Shown piece by piece: positions 9,624 to 18,661 of a stretch of 64,000 bases of DNA. How positions within the stretch are numbered: position 1 is the first letter of the stretch; each line of letters opens with the position of its first letter. The stretch comes from Candidatus Obscuribacterales bacterium. GTDB taxonomy: Bacteria > Cyanobacteriota > Vampirovibrionia > Obscuribacterales > Obscuribacteraceae. Location: positions 1-64,000 of the forward strand of contig JAIELX010000060.1 in assembly GCA_019752635.1 (NCBI GenBank), read 5' to 3'. The position numbers were made by a program, and so were the translations under genes. The notes beneath the pieces were generated by a model that saw only the letters and a program-made list of their open reading frames with translations, searched no databases and had not been told where the DNA came from.

Positions 9624-10646
9624 CTACTTAAGGGCCGCTTTTTCCTGAAGCATTTTGCGAATGATCGGTATGGCCGCCTCGGCTGCCTGCTCACCGGCTG
9701 CGACGGCAGCGCGCGCATCGTGCTTGCTGGTTGAGATCAGACCGATACCGTTTACCTGGGGGCGAATGACGATATCGGCGCTATTGCGTTGTGATTCGTC
9801 TATCTTCCAGAGCGCCAGCGTCAGTACACGGTGAGCCACACTGCCCAGCCTCTTAAACTCTTCGTCCTTTACTTGCTCGGGACGTTCGTCCACGTCTACG
9901 GCAATAACAATATCCGCGCCCATTTCACGCGTATGTTGAACCGGCAAGTTGACCAGCACTCCTCCGTCAACCAGAAGCTTTCCGTCAATCTCCACCGGAC
10001 GTCTCAGTATTGGTACCGCGCTGCTGGCTTGCATTGCGCGCCCTAAGTTACCGGTTTTGACCGCCACCTCTTTTCCATCAAGCAGATTAACTGCTACCGC
10101 ACAAAATGGTATAGGCAGGGCTTCGATCTCACGCGAGCACTGGGGCATCATTCGAAGCAGGTAGTTACGAAACTTGTTTCCGCGATAGAACCCTTCATAG
10201 CCACGCACACCAAAGACTCGTGGCAGTGACATGAACGGGCTAGCCGCCAGGCGCACCGATAGCGGTACCGTTAGAAATGCATGCATCAGGGAGCCTTCGG
10301 TGAAGCGCTTCTCAATTTCGTCAGGATGGACTCCTGCTGCTACTAGTCCCCCGACAACAGAGCCCATGCTGGTACCGGCAATGTAGTCAATCGGAATTCC
10401 TTCGCGCAGCAAAATGCGCACGACTCCTGCGTGCGCCGCACCCCTCATTCCGCCGCCACCGAGCGCCAGCCCGATTGTCGGTCTGTCGGTCACTTTTTCA
10501 CGTGCGACAATAACTCCGCATTCGTCGGGGCGCGGTTCATCCTTGTGATTCTTGGCGAACGACGGGGACAGCACGCAGTAAGCGATGAGTGCTGCTGTCA
10601 TTGATGCTTTGACGAAAAGTCGACTAGTGGCTGAAAGACTCTGCAC
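9624..10646 (-). CDS. Exported patatin-like phospholipase (RssA-type)
   Basis: The 340-residue protein has an N-terminal signal peptide (about residues 1-31, ending in PSFA). It carries all patatin motifs: the oxyanion loop GGGGMRG (near 64), the nucleophile elbow GTSMGS (near 94), and the catalytic Asp in DGGVLVNLP (near 218). The Ser-Asp dyad therefore looks intact, and lipid acyl hydrolase activity is expected. The closest pattern is the bacterial RssA/YchK group, but those are usually cytoplasmic, while this one appears to be exported. It lies upstream of the sensor kinase at 8082-9590 on the same strand with a 33-base gap. Confidence 0.88.
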   Translation of the reverse strand: MQSLSATSRLFVKASMTAALIAYCVLSPSFAKNHKDEPRPDECGVIVAREKVTDRPTIGLALGGGGMRGAAHAGVVRILLREGIPIDYIAGTSMGSVVGGLVAAGVHPDEIEKRFTEGSLMHAFLTVPLSVRLAASPFMSLPRVFGVRGYEGFYRGNKFRNYLLRMMPQCSREIEALPIPFCAVAVNLLDGKEVAVKTGNLGRAMQASSAVPILRRPVEIDGKLLVDGGVLVNLPVQHTREMGADIVIAVDVDERPEQVKDEEFKRLGSVAHRVLTLALWKIDESQRNSADIVIRPQVNGIGLISTSKHDARAAVAAGEQAAEAAIPIIRKMLQEKAALK

Positions 10647-10854
10647 TACCTTAATCCTGATGAATCGCTACCGGGATGTCCAAGATCATATTAATGCCCT
10701 GCCACGCATCAGTGCTGTTTATGCGTGCAAAAGCTCGATTTGTGAAGCTTTTGCATGTGACAGCGCTGAAGGTTTCACGAAAGCTCATCGATTTGAGCGC
10801 GCACCATCTTACCATGACCGGTAAACTGTGCTGGAACCGTCCGCTCAGCCGTTA

Positions 10855-11631
10855 TCATCGCTTATGCGCCGTATATACCGAGCATTGGTACCGCATGATG
10901 GCTGTGCCATCAGTTCCCTTCGTTTTGAGCAGGTCCTTTAACTCGCTGGCCAATTGCGCACCGCTTTTAGTGGCAAGTGGCGGGGCATAGCTTGTGGAGA
11001 ATGCTCTGGCCATCAGAGTCTCCTCGTTGAGGTCCTGCTCGTTGCGGAAGTAGGCAAGATCGCTTTGCTCGAATAGAGAACATTGAAGCAACGCTATTCC
11101 TGCTTCCCCTCGTTGCACTTCTATTGAACTTGCGTCGGCTCGGGCGCGTAGAAGGTTACCGTAAGACGCTGTGAAAGGGTCTTGTTCATCGCGTTCATTC
11201 CACATAAGCGCTACAGCACCGCCGCTGCGTAATATGCGGTGAAACTCAGTTAACGCCTTTTCGGCGTTGAACCAGTGAAACGCTTGCGCGCAAAGCACGA
11301 CGTCGCAACTTTCGTCTTCGAGCCCGGTTGCTTCTGCACTCCCTTGCCGATACTGCAGGAACTCCACGCTTGCTCTTGAAGCCGCTTTCGCCTCTTCCAG
11401 CATGTCTTGATTTGGATCGACACCGATGACACGAATGCCACGGTCGGCGAACTGCCGCGATGAGATTCCTGTCCCGCAACCGATGTCGGCTAATGTTCGG
11501 CTTTCGTCGAGGCGACCAACTGCAATGATGTGCTCAATTGCCTGCCCGGGATAACTCGGGCGTCCAGCCGTGTAAAGAGCGGATAGCCCGGTGAAACGCT
11601 CAGTCGGGTTGTAACGCGTAGGGTCATACAT
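10855..11631 (-). CDS. Class I SAM-dependent methyltransferase (Methyltransf_11 type)
   Basis: The 258-residue protein has the SAM-binding glycine motif (LADIGCGTGISS, near residue 42), the acidic residue at the end of the second strand (VIGVDPNQDML), and the later motif DVVLCAQAFHWFNAEKAL with the usual HWF, followed by LRSGGAVALMWNER. The N-terminal stretch FTGLSALYTAGRPSYP is characteristic of small-molecule methyltransferases of the yeast Crg1/Tmt1-like and trans-aconitate methyltransferase-like group. The substrate is not readable. A 208-base gap separates it from the downstream patatin, so it is likely its own transcript with a promoter at about 11684. Confidence 0.85.
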   Translation of the reverse strand: MYDPTRYNPTERFTGLSALYTAGRPSYPGQAIEHIIAVGRLDESRTLADIGCGTGISSRQFADRGIRVIGVDPNQDMLEEAKAASRASVEFLQYRQGSAEATGLEDESCDVVLCAQAFHWFNAEKALTEFHRILRSGGAVALMWNERDEQDPFTASYGNLLRARADASSIEVQRGEAGIALLQCSLFEQSDLAYFRNEQDLNEETLMARAFSTSYAPPLATKSGAQLASELKDLLKTKGTDGTAIMRYQCSVYTAHKR

Positions 11632-11683
11632 TGCGACTTCCGGTCCTGTTGTGTCTTACGGAGACTGCTTGTCTAGTGGCATA

Positions 11684-11689
11684 ATTATA
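11684..11689 (-). promoter_or_regulatory. Candidate -10 box for the methyltransferase
   Basis: The minus strand reads TATAAT here, 52 bases upstream of the methyltransferase ATG, in the divergent region shared with the hybrid kinase. The hexamer 17 bases upstream (TTCCGC) is a weak -35. Confidence 0.38.
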
Positions 11690-11845
11690 AGCGATTTGCA
11701 AATGCTGCGGAATCCCCGCAAGAACGGGCGTCCCGCCTGCTCCGAAGCTAGTCTGCGATCGCGTTTGCGAGCGAGAACCGCGTTCGTCCGCCGGGTAGAG
11801 CGAGATCTGTTCGTGCACCGGGCGATCTACGCGACGCCTTAAAAA

Positions 11846-14800
11846 ATGGGGCGCGGCGTGCTACGATTGACATCTGCGCGCGGGGATGCTGGCACAAGCA
11901 GTCATATGCAACTGAAACGCCATCAAAAAACAATCGATGTGGTCGCTGCTATTGGCTCCATATTAGTTCAAGCTCGACCTCGGACCGTGATGCTGCAGGA
12001 TTGTGCGCAGGTCCTGCTGGGGCACCTTGATGCAGCGTTCGTAAGTATCTGGTTGCAAGATGAAGCGACTGGCTGGCTCGTTTCGCGCAGCAGCGTCGGA
12101 GACGTTCATCATGACGCTCATCTTGACAGTGAGCATAGCCTAATTGCCGACAATCATTTTCACTTCAGCCGCATCGCAATGGAGCAGAAACCTCACTTTA
12201 CCAATGATCTTCTCAATGATCCCTGGCTGAGCGACGCCAATTGGGCGCGCAATGAAGGGCTTTCGGCGTTCGCTGGTGTGCCGCTTGTTACCCGGGGACG
12301 TTCGGTCGGCGTCGCGGCTGTTTTTGCGCGCCATCAATTGAGCGAAGAGGATCTGAATCTGATGACGGTTGTATCGGGCATCATCGCCACCGCCGTGGAG
12401 CACAATGCAGGTGAAACCAGATTGCAGCAGAATCACGATGCGCTTTCCGCCTTTTTCGAAAATCCCGTAGTCGGGTTGCATAGTGTCGATGCAACGGGAC
12501 GCATAACGCGCATCAATGCTACGGAGTTGTCGCTATTGGGCTATAGCCTTGAAGACTGTGTGGGACGTCATATTAGTGAGTTCCACGCCGATAAGAACGT
12601 CGCGCAGAATCTACTTGCGCGACTGGCGAATGCGGAAGTGATCAGGGATTTTAGGGCGAAGTTGTTATGCAAGGATGGCTCTACTAAGCATGTGCTCATT
12701 GATAGCGATGCTGTTCTTGTTGACGGCAAATTCGCTTATTCGCGGTGTTTCACCCGAGACGTCACGGAGAGCACGGTCGCTCGAGAACATCTTGAACGCG
12801 CAAGACAGCTTTTTCGAGCAGTTTTCGATCAGACATTCCAGTTTATCTTGGTGCTTTCGCTTGACGGCATTTTGCTTGACGCAAATCAAACGGCTTTGAA
12901 TCTTGTAGGCGCCAGACTGGAAGATGTGCTGGGACAGTTTTTCTGGGATACGCCGTGGTTGTCGGACAAGCCGCAGATCAAGGACAAATTGCAGCGTGCT
13001 GTTCAATCAGCGGCTCGCGGTGAGATCAGCCGTTTCGAAGTAAAGTTCGGCGGTGGCGACATTGGGCAAGAGATTGATGTCGACTTCACAATTAAGCCCG
13101 TTCGTGATGACAACGGCGACGTTGTGCTGCTGATTCCCGAGGGAAGGGATATTACCCAACGAAAAGAAGCCGAACAGGAGATTTTTGAAAAGGAAGCTCG
13201 CACCCGTGCGATAGTCGATACCGCCCCCGATGGCATTATTACGATTACCACCGATGGCATTATTGAATCGGCTAATGCGCCAATGTACCGCTTGTTCGGC
13301 TACGAGCAGGGGGAACTGATCGGCTTGTCCGTGGTCACGGTCATAGAGTCGTTGAGCGGCTTGCGCGCGAAGTTTGGCGCGGTACCATCCGGGGCGAAGG
13401 GGAGTTCCGGTGCACGCTGGGAATGTGAGGGAAGACGCAAAGACGGTGTGTCTGTGCCTGTCGAAGTCTCTTTAAGCGAATTGAACCTTAGCGATGGTAC
13501 CGTTTATATAGCGATTATTGCCGATATAAGTGAGCGCCTGCGTTCGCAAGGACTACAATCTCAGTTGGCGGCAATTGTTGAGTCCTGCGAGGATCCGATT
13601 TACGGCAAAGACTTCACTGGGCGCATCACGGCCTGGAATCCTGCAGCCGAGCGCTTGTTCGGTTACTCGGCTCGCGAAATTATCGGAAAGTCAGTGTCGA
13701 TGCTTATGCCCCTTGATCGTCGAGGTGAGATGGACGATCTTTTGGCTCGTGTAAGCGCTGGCGAACGAATTCAGAATTTTGAAACCGTGCGCATGAGCAA
13801 GGACGGGCGACCGATTGATGTTGCACTGACTATTTCTCCAACCTTGGACAGCTCTCGCAAAGTGAGCGGTATCTCTACTATTGCACGCGACATCTCTTTG
13901 AAGAAAGTGGCGGAGAAACGGGTTAGTGAATTTTATTCGATGGTTTCTCACGAGTTGCGCACCCCGCTAACTTCCATCAGAGCATCGCTGGGACTGCTAG
14001 AGGGAGGCATCGCTGGCGTACTCCCCGATGATGCCGTGCAGCTGGTGCAGATTGCACGATCGGAGAGCGATCGTTTGATTCGATTGATCAACGATATCTT
14101 AGACCTTCGCAAGATTGAAGCAGGAAAAGTTGAGCTTCGTCTTGAAACCGTCCGTCCTGAAGATTTGCTCAAAGGTGTTAATGATGTAATGAAGGGCATC
14201 ATCGATGAAGTCGGCGTGCGACTTATGTGTGTCAACAATTACAATGTTGACCTGCGCTGCGATAAGGATCGCATCATTCAAGTTCTCACTAATCTGTGTT
14301 CGAACGCGGTGAAGTATTCGCCCGACAACGGCAAGATAACGGTGTCTGTCGAAAAGGCGCACTCGCCCGGATTGGTCCGCTTCTGCATCGGTGATTCGGG
14401 ACCGGGCATCAGCGAAGAAAACATGCACAAGCTATTTGGAAAATTTCAGCAAATTGATTCTTCGGACTCCAGACCAAAAGGTGGTACGGGACTGGGGCTT
14501 GCAATAGTAAAAGCCATCGTGGAGCAACATGCCGGAAGTGTAGGTGTTGTAAGCACTCCAGGAGAAGGATCGACTTTTTGGTTTGAGCTGCCGACAGCCG
14601 TGTACGAACAGCCGGAATTCGCCGACGGTGATCTTCTGATCGTTGAAGATGACCGCAAGTTATCGCGCGTTTTGGAGAAACTGCTAGACTCCATCGGCTA
14701 TAAGGTTCGCAGGGCATCTACAGTCAAAGACGCACGCGCGCAGATCAAAGTCTCTGTGCCGGATGCGATACTACTCGATATCACTCTGCCTGATGGCAGT

Positions 14801-15379
14801 GGCACTGACTTTATGCAGGAGCTGTGGCGTGAACCAGCTACCGCTTCCGTACCGATTGTTGTTTTAACCGGAAAGTCCGACTACGCGCGTCAGCATTCTC
14901 CGCTTCTGATCGACTGGATGGTGAAACCGTTCGACAAGACACGGTTGACTCGAGCCTTGCGCCGCGCTGTACGCCGGCACACTGGCAATGCCTTGAGAGT
15001 TCTGTTGGTTGAAGACGATCAAGCTAGTGCTGCTGTTCTACGCAAATTGATAGCGTCCACCGGCGTGGAGTGCCGATGGGCTCCGGACGGAAGGTCTGCT
15101 CTAAATCTGGTGCGGAATTTTAACCCGGATATGATCGTGTTGGACGTAGGATTGCCGCCGCCAGACGGTTTCGATCTTGTGCGGATTTTGCGGAACGAGG
15201 GAACTCACGTGCCCTTGCTGGTCTATACCGGTCGCGATCTCGATAGCAAAGAGCGAGAGGAGCTTACCCTAGGTATGACGATGCACTTGATCAAATCTAA
15301 AGTCGGCCAAGACGAGTTTCTCAGTTCGATGAAAGAGTTGCTGGGCGACCTTCCCGCCCCTTTCAAACCAACCACCTAG
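11846..15379 (+). CDS. Multi-sensor hybrid histidine kinase (GAF-4xPAS-HisKA-HATPase-REC-REC)
   Basis: The 1177-residue cytoplasmic protein reads as follows: a GAF domain at about 35-185; four PAS modules at about 195-310, 320-440, 450-565 and 570-690 (FENPVVGLHSVDATGRITRI, FDQTFQFILVLSLDGILLDA, APDGIITITTDG, CEDPIYGKDFTGRITAWNPA); HisKA with His near 703 (MVSHELRTPLTSIRASLGLL); HATPase_c to about 915 (NLCSNAVKYSP, DSGPGIS, GTGLGLAIVKAIVEQH); and two receivers at about 929-1040 (LLIVEDD, ILLDITLPDGSG) and 1051-1165 (VLLVEDD, IVLDVGLPPPDG). The second receiver has a Ser-Lys end (LIKSKVGQDE). No membrane segment is visible. The start is uncertain: ATG 11846 and ATG 11906 both lack a clear ribosome binding site. 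In the -1 frame an Ala/Thr-rich tail remains open past the stop to 15474. Confidence 0.92.
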   Translation: MGRGVLRLTSARGDAGTSSHMQLKRHQKTIDVVAAIGSILVQARPRTVMLQDCAQVLLGHLDAAFVSIWLQDEATGWLVSRSSVGDVHHDAHLDSEHSLIADNHFHFSRIAMEQKPHFTNDLLNDPWLSDANWARNEGLSAFAGVPLVTRGRSVGVAAVFARHQLSEEDLNLMTVVSGIIATAVEHNAGETRLQQNHDALSAFFENPVVGLHSVDATGRITRINATELSLLGYSLEDCVGRHISEFHADKNVAQNLLARLANAEVIRDFRAKLLCKDGSTKHVLIDSDAVLVDGKFAYSRCFTRDVTESTVAREHLERARQLFRAVFDQTFQFILVLSLDGILLDANQTALNLVGARLEDVLGQFFWDTPWLSDKPQIKDKLQRAVQSAARGEISRFEVKFGGGDIGQEIDVDFTIKPVRDDNGDVVLLIPEGRDITQRKEAEQEIFEKEARTRAIVDTAPDGIITITTDGIIESANAPMYRLFGYEQGELIGLSVVTVIESLSGLRAKFGAVPSGAKGSSGARWECEGRRKDGVSVPVEVSLSELNLSDGTVYIAIIADISERLRSQGLQSQLAAIVESCEDPIYGKDFTGRITAWNPAAERLFGYSAREIIGKSVSMLMPLDRRGEMDDLLARVSAGERIQNFETVRMSKDGRPIDVALTISPTLDSSRKVSGISTIARDISLKKVAEKRVSEFYSMVSHELRTPLTSIRASLGLLEGGIAGVLPDDAVQLVQIARSESDRLIRLINDILDLRKIEAGKVELRLETVRPEDLLKGVNDVMKGIIDEVGVRLMCVNNYNVDLRCDKDRIIQVLTNLCSNAVKYSPDNGKITVSVEKAHSPGLVRFCIGDSGPGISEENMHKLFGKFQQIDSSDSRPKGGTGLGLAIVKAIVEQHAGSVGVVSTPGEGSTFWFELPTAVYEQPEFADGDLLIVEDDRKLSRVLEKLLDSIGYKVRRASTVKDARAQIKVSVPDAILLDITLPDGSGTDFMQELWREPATASVPIVVLTGKSDYARQHSPLLIDWMVKPFDKTRLTRALRRAVRRHTGNALRVLLVEDDQASAAVLRKLIASTGVECRWAPDGRSALNLVRNFNPDMIVLDVGLPPPDGFDLVRILRNEGTHVPLLVYTGRDLDSKEREELTLGMTMHLIKSKVGQDEFLSSMKELLGDLPAPFKPTT

Positions 15380-15480
15380 CGGAGCCCGGGAGCGCCGCTT
15401 CAAACACATCGGTAGCGGCTACGGCGGCTACAACGAAGACCACCAACCAGAACGTCAATGTTAAAGTCGAGTGAGTGCGC

Positions 15481-15528
15481 AAAGAAGAAGAAGAGCTCAC
15501 CGCATTCGGTGCGCTCTTCTTCTTCTTC
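15481..15528. terminator. Long GAA/TTC hairpin, bidirectional terminator
   Basis: An imperfect inverted repeat of about 21 bp built on GAA repeats on one side and TTC repeats on the other encloses ACCG-CATT-CGGT, with one mismatch in the stem. Its T-rich right arm is a U-tract for plus-strand transcripts and the A-rich left arm gives one for minus-strand transcripts. It sits between the convergent hybrid kinase and CsbD-like genes. Confidence 0.75.
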
Positions 15529-15539
15529 TTCTTCTTCGA

Positions 15540-15737
15540 TTACAGTCCTTTGATGAACTTATCCAGCTCATCTTCAGCTTTCTCTTTCGCTAAGCCATAA
15601 TGATGCTGCAGCTTGCCGGCAAGTTCTTCTCTCTTGCCGTCGATTACCTTCAAGTCGTCGTCGGTCAACTTGCCCCATTGGGCTTTGACCTTTCCTTGTA
15701 CCTGCTTCCAATCACCTTTGATTTGGTCCCAATTCAT
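15540..15737 (-). CDS. CsbD-like stress protein
   Basis: The 65-residue product matches the CsbD family over its whole length: MNWDQIKGDWKQVQGKVK at the start, then WGKLTDDDLKVIDGKREELA and a final acidic/basic helix (KEKAEDELDKF). Family members are small, hydrophilic, general-stress-induced proteins of unclear biochemical role. The start at 15737 is chosen because it has AGGAG six bases upstream and matches the family N-terminus; an extension of 14 codons to 15779 exists but does not fit. It is the last gene of a possible minus-strand group with the collagen-like protein (87 bases upstream) and ends at the strong hairpin at 15481-15528. Confidence 0.92.
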   Translation of the reverse strand: MNWDQIKGDWKQVQGKVKAQWGKLTDDDLKVIDGKREELAGKLQHHYGLAKEKAEDELDKFIKGL

Positions 15738-15824
15738 ATTCCTCTCCTTTGTTTTAGCGGATGCACCGATGTAAGTCATTTATTCTGTAGTTAAGCACTT
15801 AAGCCGCTTCGCGTTTCTCGCCCG

Positions 15825-16184
15825 TTATGGCGAACCGTTGGAACCATTAGCGCCGGGTTCTCCTGCGGGACCCTTTTCACCAGCAGCTCCAGGCGCACCT
15901 TGAGCTCCAGGTTGACCCTGCAAGGGGGGCTGCAGTTGGACCTGTGTTGCAGCCTGCTGAGCAGCCGTTGCATTCTGCTGATTCTGAAGAGCAGACTGCT
16001 GCTGGTCTTTATCGTATTGACGTTGATCAGTAACAGCTTGATCTTGTCGAGTTTGCTGCGTCTGCTCAGTGTGTGATGAGCTGAACCAAGCGAATCCGCC
16101 GCCTACTACCGCCACCAACAGTACGACTATTGGACCGCCGGTCCAGCTTGATTGATTGTCACTCGTTGTTGTTTCGTTTGCCAT
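15825..16184 (-). CDS. Small membrane protein with collagen-like tail
   Basis: The 119-residue protein has a short Thr/Ser-rich N-terminus, one transmembrane helix at about 18-36 (PIVVLLVAVVGGGFAWF), a Gln/Ala-rich predicted coiled region (about 40-85) and ten uninterrupted Gly-X-Y triplets at the end (from GQPGAQGAPGAAG to GSNGSP). Gly-X-Y repeats preceded by a coiled segment fit a trimeric collagen-like rod anchored in the membrane with the tail outside. The family is unknown to me. The ribosome binding site is AAGGG 9 bases before the ATG. It lies between the four-fold repeat protein (23 bases upstream) and the CsbD-like gene, so the three may be co-transcribed. Confidence 0.8.
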   Translation of the reverse strand: MANETTTSDNQSSWTGGPIVVLLVAVVGGGFAWFSSSHTEQTQQTRQDQAVTDQRQYDKDQQQSALQNQQNATAAQQAATQVQLQPPLQGQPGAQGAPGAAGEKGPAGEPGANGSNGSP

Positions 16185-16207
16185 GATTGCACCCTTGCGA
16201 ATTATTA

Positions 16208-17422
16208 CTATCTGTAGTTTCTGCTGCTATTTGCGCGTGCAGTCAATTGAGTGTCTAGCTTTTGCTGGAAGTTAGTGAGATCGGCTCGGATCTTGGCGGA
16301 TTGTTCGTAGCTAAGTCTTCCGCCGCCCGACAATTTCGACTGCGCTTGGTATTGCGCAATGAGATCCAGTTCGCTTCTAAGCTTGGACGCTTCGAAGCGC
16401 GAAATCTTTCTGGTGTTCTGTGCTGTATTGAGCCTCACCAGCAGTTGCGCACGACGCTCATCTAATTCTTGGATTGGATGTTCGTTGCGCCGATTATTGC
16501 GTCCGTAGCCATTGTTGCCATGGTAACTTGTATTGACTGCGCTTTCATTGGTGCCCATTGAAATATGATAGTCGAGACGGGTGCTCAGCCTGTCAAGCTC
16601 ACTTGCGATGGCTAATACTTCGTTGGGAGTTAGCACGCCATCGATGGAGAGAAAGTCAGTTTGCATTTTTGCGATCTGGTCCAATTCTTTCCTTAAGTCG
16701 GCCGCTTGGTACTCCCTGATTGTTCTTCCTGCAATCCCTGCAGCTATCTTTTGCTCAATGACTGCACGCTGATTAGTCAGCTGCGGTACGCCTGTTTGAA
16801 CAACCGTGATGTTCTGGTGGATCGCGACTCTAATTTTTGCCAGGTCTTCTGACAGCACTTGCGCCTGGCGGGCTGTTAAGGTGTCACCAGAAATAGTGAA
16901 TGCATTTTGAATGTTCGCGTTGTGATCGAGATCGTCTTTGATGATTTCGAACTCGTTGCGGGGTATTGTACGAGCGGTTCTTGCTTCGGTTAATTGCGTT
17001 CTCAGCTGTGCACGTAGGCTTTCTACTGCGGCAAGACTTGCCGCGGTGCTGTTGCTCTTGCTCTGAATTGCCAGGTTGATTCTATTAGTTAGATTGTTGA
17101 GGCTGTTTGTGAAAGATATGGCATCCGTTGCGCTAAGTTGTCTACCCGATGCCTTAATTTGAGCTTCGACTTGCATCACTCGAGTGAGTTCGGATTTGAA
17201 ACCTTCCGCTTCAGTGGCGCTAAGCTGACCGGCGCCGGTGGCTGCAGTCAATTGAGCGCTGAGCTCGTTTTGGCGTGCATCCAGTTCATTCCAGCTTGAC
17301 ACTCCGCGAGAGAGATTTTGCAGAATGCTGGTGAAATCGAGTGCATTGGCCGGGAGACTTAGGGCGCCGACCACGAACGCTGCCACCGCGACTGTTGTCG
17401 CGAGTTTCATACTATTTGTCAT
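16208..17422 (-). CDS. Exported protein made of four helical repeats
   Basis: The 404-residue protein starts with a signal peptide (about 1-27, ending in ANA). The rest consists of four units of about 85-95 residues, at about 28-118, 119-205, 207-295 and 312-395. Each unit contains a helix with RxxLxxxLxxA, a motif like SRFEASKLRSELDLIA, a short loop with Gly, and a second helix beginning LSYEQSAKIRADL or LTARQAQVLSEDL. A short Asn/Gly-rich linker (YHGNNGYGRNNRRNE) precedes the last unit. The loop-helix pattern faintly recalls EF-hand-like pairing, but calcium-ligand loops are not present. No known family is recognised. The start has AAGGA six bases upstream. It is probably first in a group with the collagen-like and CsbD-like genes. 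Confidence 0.8.
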   Translation of the reverse strand: MTNSMKLATTVAVAAFVVGALSLPANALDFTSILQNLSRGVSSWNELDARQNELSAQLTAATGAGQLSATEAEGFKSELTRVMQVEAQIKASGRQLSATDAISFTNSLNNLTNRINLAIQSKSNSTAASLAAVESLRAQLRTQLTEARTARTIPRNEFEIIKDDLDHNANIQNAFTISGDTLTARQAQVLSEDLAKIRVAIHQNITVVQTGVPQLTNQRAVIEQKIAAGIAGRTIREYQAADLRKELDQIAKMQTDFLSIDGVLTPNEVLAIASELDRLSTRLDYHISMGTNESAVNTSYHGNNGYGRNNRRNEHPIQELDERRAQLLVRLNTAQNTRKISRFEASKLRSELDLIAQYQAQSKLSGGGRLSYEQSAKIRADLTNFQQKLDTQLTARANSSRNYR

Positions 17423-17743
17423 TGAAATTCCTTAGGATTTTATGGCCCCAAACATTGGTGCCGCGCTTGATATTGATGCCGCGTTCGGACTCAGCGCCCA
17501 ACAAGGGTCTTCTGAAATGCGAACAGTAGACTGAAAAACTTGGTTTACAGACTGCGCCCGATAACTGGGGAGTCCTGTCTGTTTTCATAATAGTCTAGTT
17601 TGGCTACTAAAAAACATCAAAGTTAGAAGCCCATCGCACAAACTGGACGTGATGCAAGGCGGAGTCCGACGCGAAAGGATTGTTAATTCATTAGGTGCAA
17701 TGACCGTCAATGAGAGCATAAGGACCGGGGAGTTGTTTATCCC
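17423..17743. other. Intergenic stretch without recognised gene
   Basis: This 321-base gap lies upstream of the four-fold repeat gene and downstream of the TPR gene. It should hold the promoter of the former. I see A/T-rich patches near 17588-17620 but no convincing -35/-10 pair, RNA gene or repeat. Confidence 0.5.
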
Positions 17744-18643
17744 TTATTTCTTCTGCTCTTGTTTCTGCATCTGTTTGGCGTATCTGATTGAGTTTTGCAT
17801 GGGACCAGCTATTCGAGAGTTGGCCGCCATCGCTCGCTCATATTCCACGATTGCGCCGGGGTAATCTTTCTCGGTCAGAAGGATGTAGCCCAATGTTTGG
17901 TGCAAGTTGTCGTCTTGCGGGCGGCAGTCCGACGCAATCTTGTAATGGGGAATGGCTTCCTTCAGTTTTCCGTTCTTCTGCAGCCATTTTGCATACTCCA
18001 GGCGCATGTCACCCTCTTTGGGAACGGCCTTGAAGAACTCCTGATAGTACTCGTCTACCAGAACATTCTCTTTCTCGAGAATTGCAATCTTGATCAGCGT
18101 TTTGTAAGTTTTCTCTTTGTCTTTGCCGATTTTGATTGCCTTCTTCAGTGCCGGTTTCGCTTTATCGTACTTTCGAAGCTCCCATAAGGTCTGCGCGTAG
18201 TCTGCGTAAAGGTCTTTCTCTTTGGCGGGATTGAGCGCAAAAATCTTTTCCAGAGTCGTAGAGGCCGTGCTCCAATCTTTGCTGTGAACGCAAACTTCGT
18301 AGTATTCCGTCAGGATGGTTTGGTCGTCCGGAGTCTGCAACAGCGCTTTTTTGTATGGCTCTTTCGCTTCGCGATATTTTTGACGGCGCGATAAATCTCG
18401 CGCCGTGGATAGAAGATCCGCCAGAGGCTCTTGGGGCACAGGTGCCATCACTTGCGGGACAGCTTCAGGGGCTGCTACCGGTGGTGCTATCGGCGGTGCG
18501 GGGGTTGTTGCTGCCGGCGGAGTCTCCGGTTCGTCCTCTTCTTCATCGGCTGCCTGTGTGCTGCACATTATCGACAGAGAATATGCACAAGCCAGGAGCA
18601 TGACTGCGCGACCGACTGCCAATAAACGCTTACCAAAAATCAT
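17744..18643 (-). CDS. Exported TPR protein with Pro-rich linker
   Basis: The 299-residue product has a signal peptide (about 1-32, ending in QAA), an acidic patch (DEEEDEPE), a Pro/Ala-rich linker (about 40-75) and then TPR-type helices to the end (RRQKYREAKEPYKKALLQTP, LRKYDKAKPALKKAIKIG, KNGKLKEAIPHYKIASDCRP, EKDYPGAIVEYERAMAANS). The C-terminus is Lys/Gln-rich. It probably acts as an extracytoplasmic binding scaffold. The downstream neighbour is separated by 321 bases. Upstream, the molybdopterin oxidoreductase gene ends 18 bases away on the same strand, so it may be read through from the patA operon. Confidence 0.8.
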   Translation of the reverse strand: MIFGKRLLAVGRAVMLLACAYSLSIMCSTQAADEEEDEPETPPAATTPAPPIAPPVAAPEAVPQVMAPVPQEPLADLLSTARDLSRRQKYREAKEPYKKALLQTPDDQTILTEYYEVCVHSKDWSTASTTLEKIFALNPAKEKDLYADYAQTLWELRKYDKAKPALKKAIKIGKDKEKTYKTLIKIAILEKENVLVDEYYQEFFKAVPKEGDMRLEYAKWLQKNGKLKEAIPHYKIASDCRPQDDNLHQTLGYILLTEKDYPGAIVEYERAMAANSRIAGPMQNSIRYAKQMQKQEQKK

Positions 18644-18661
18644 TGGAACTCCTCTTTGTTC

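Noticed and set aside
15478..15540. GAA/TTC triplet run as a possible microsatellite or coding repeat
   Set aside because: It is one arm of a hairpin between convergent genes and is better explained as a bidirectional terminator.
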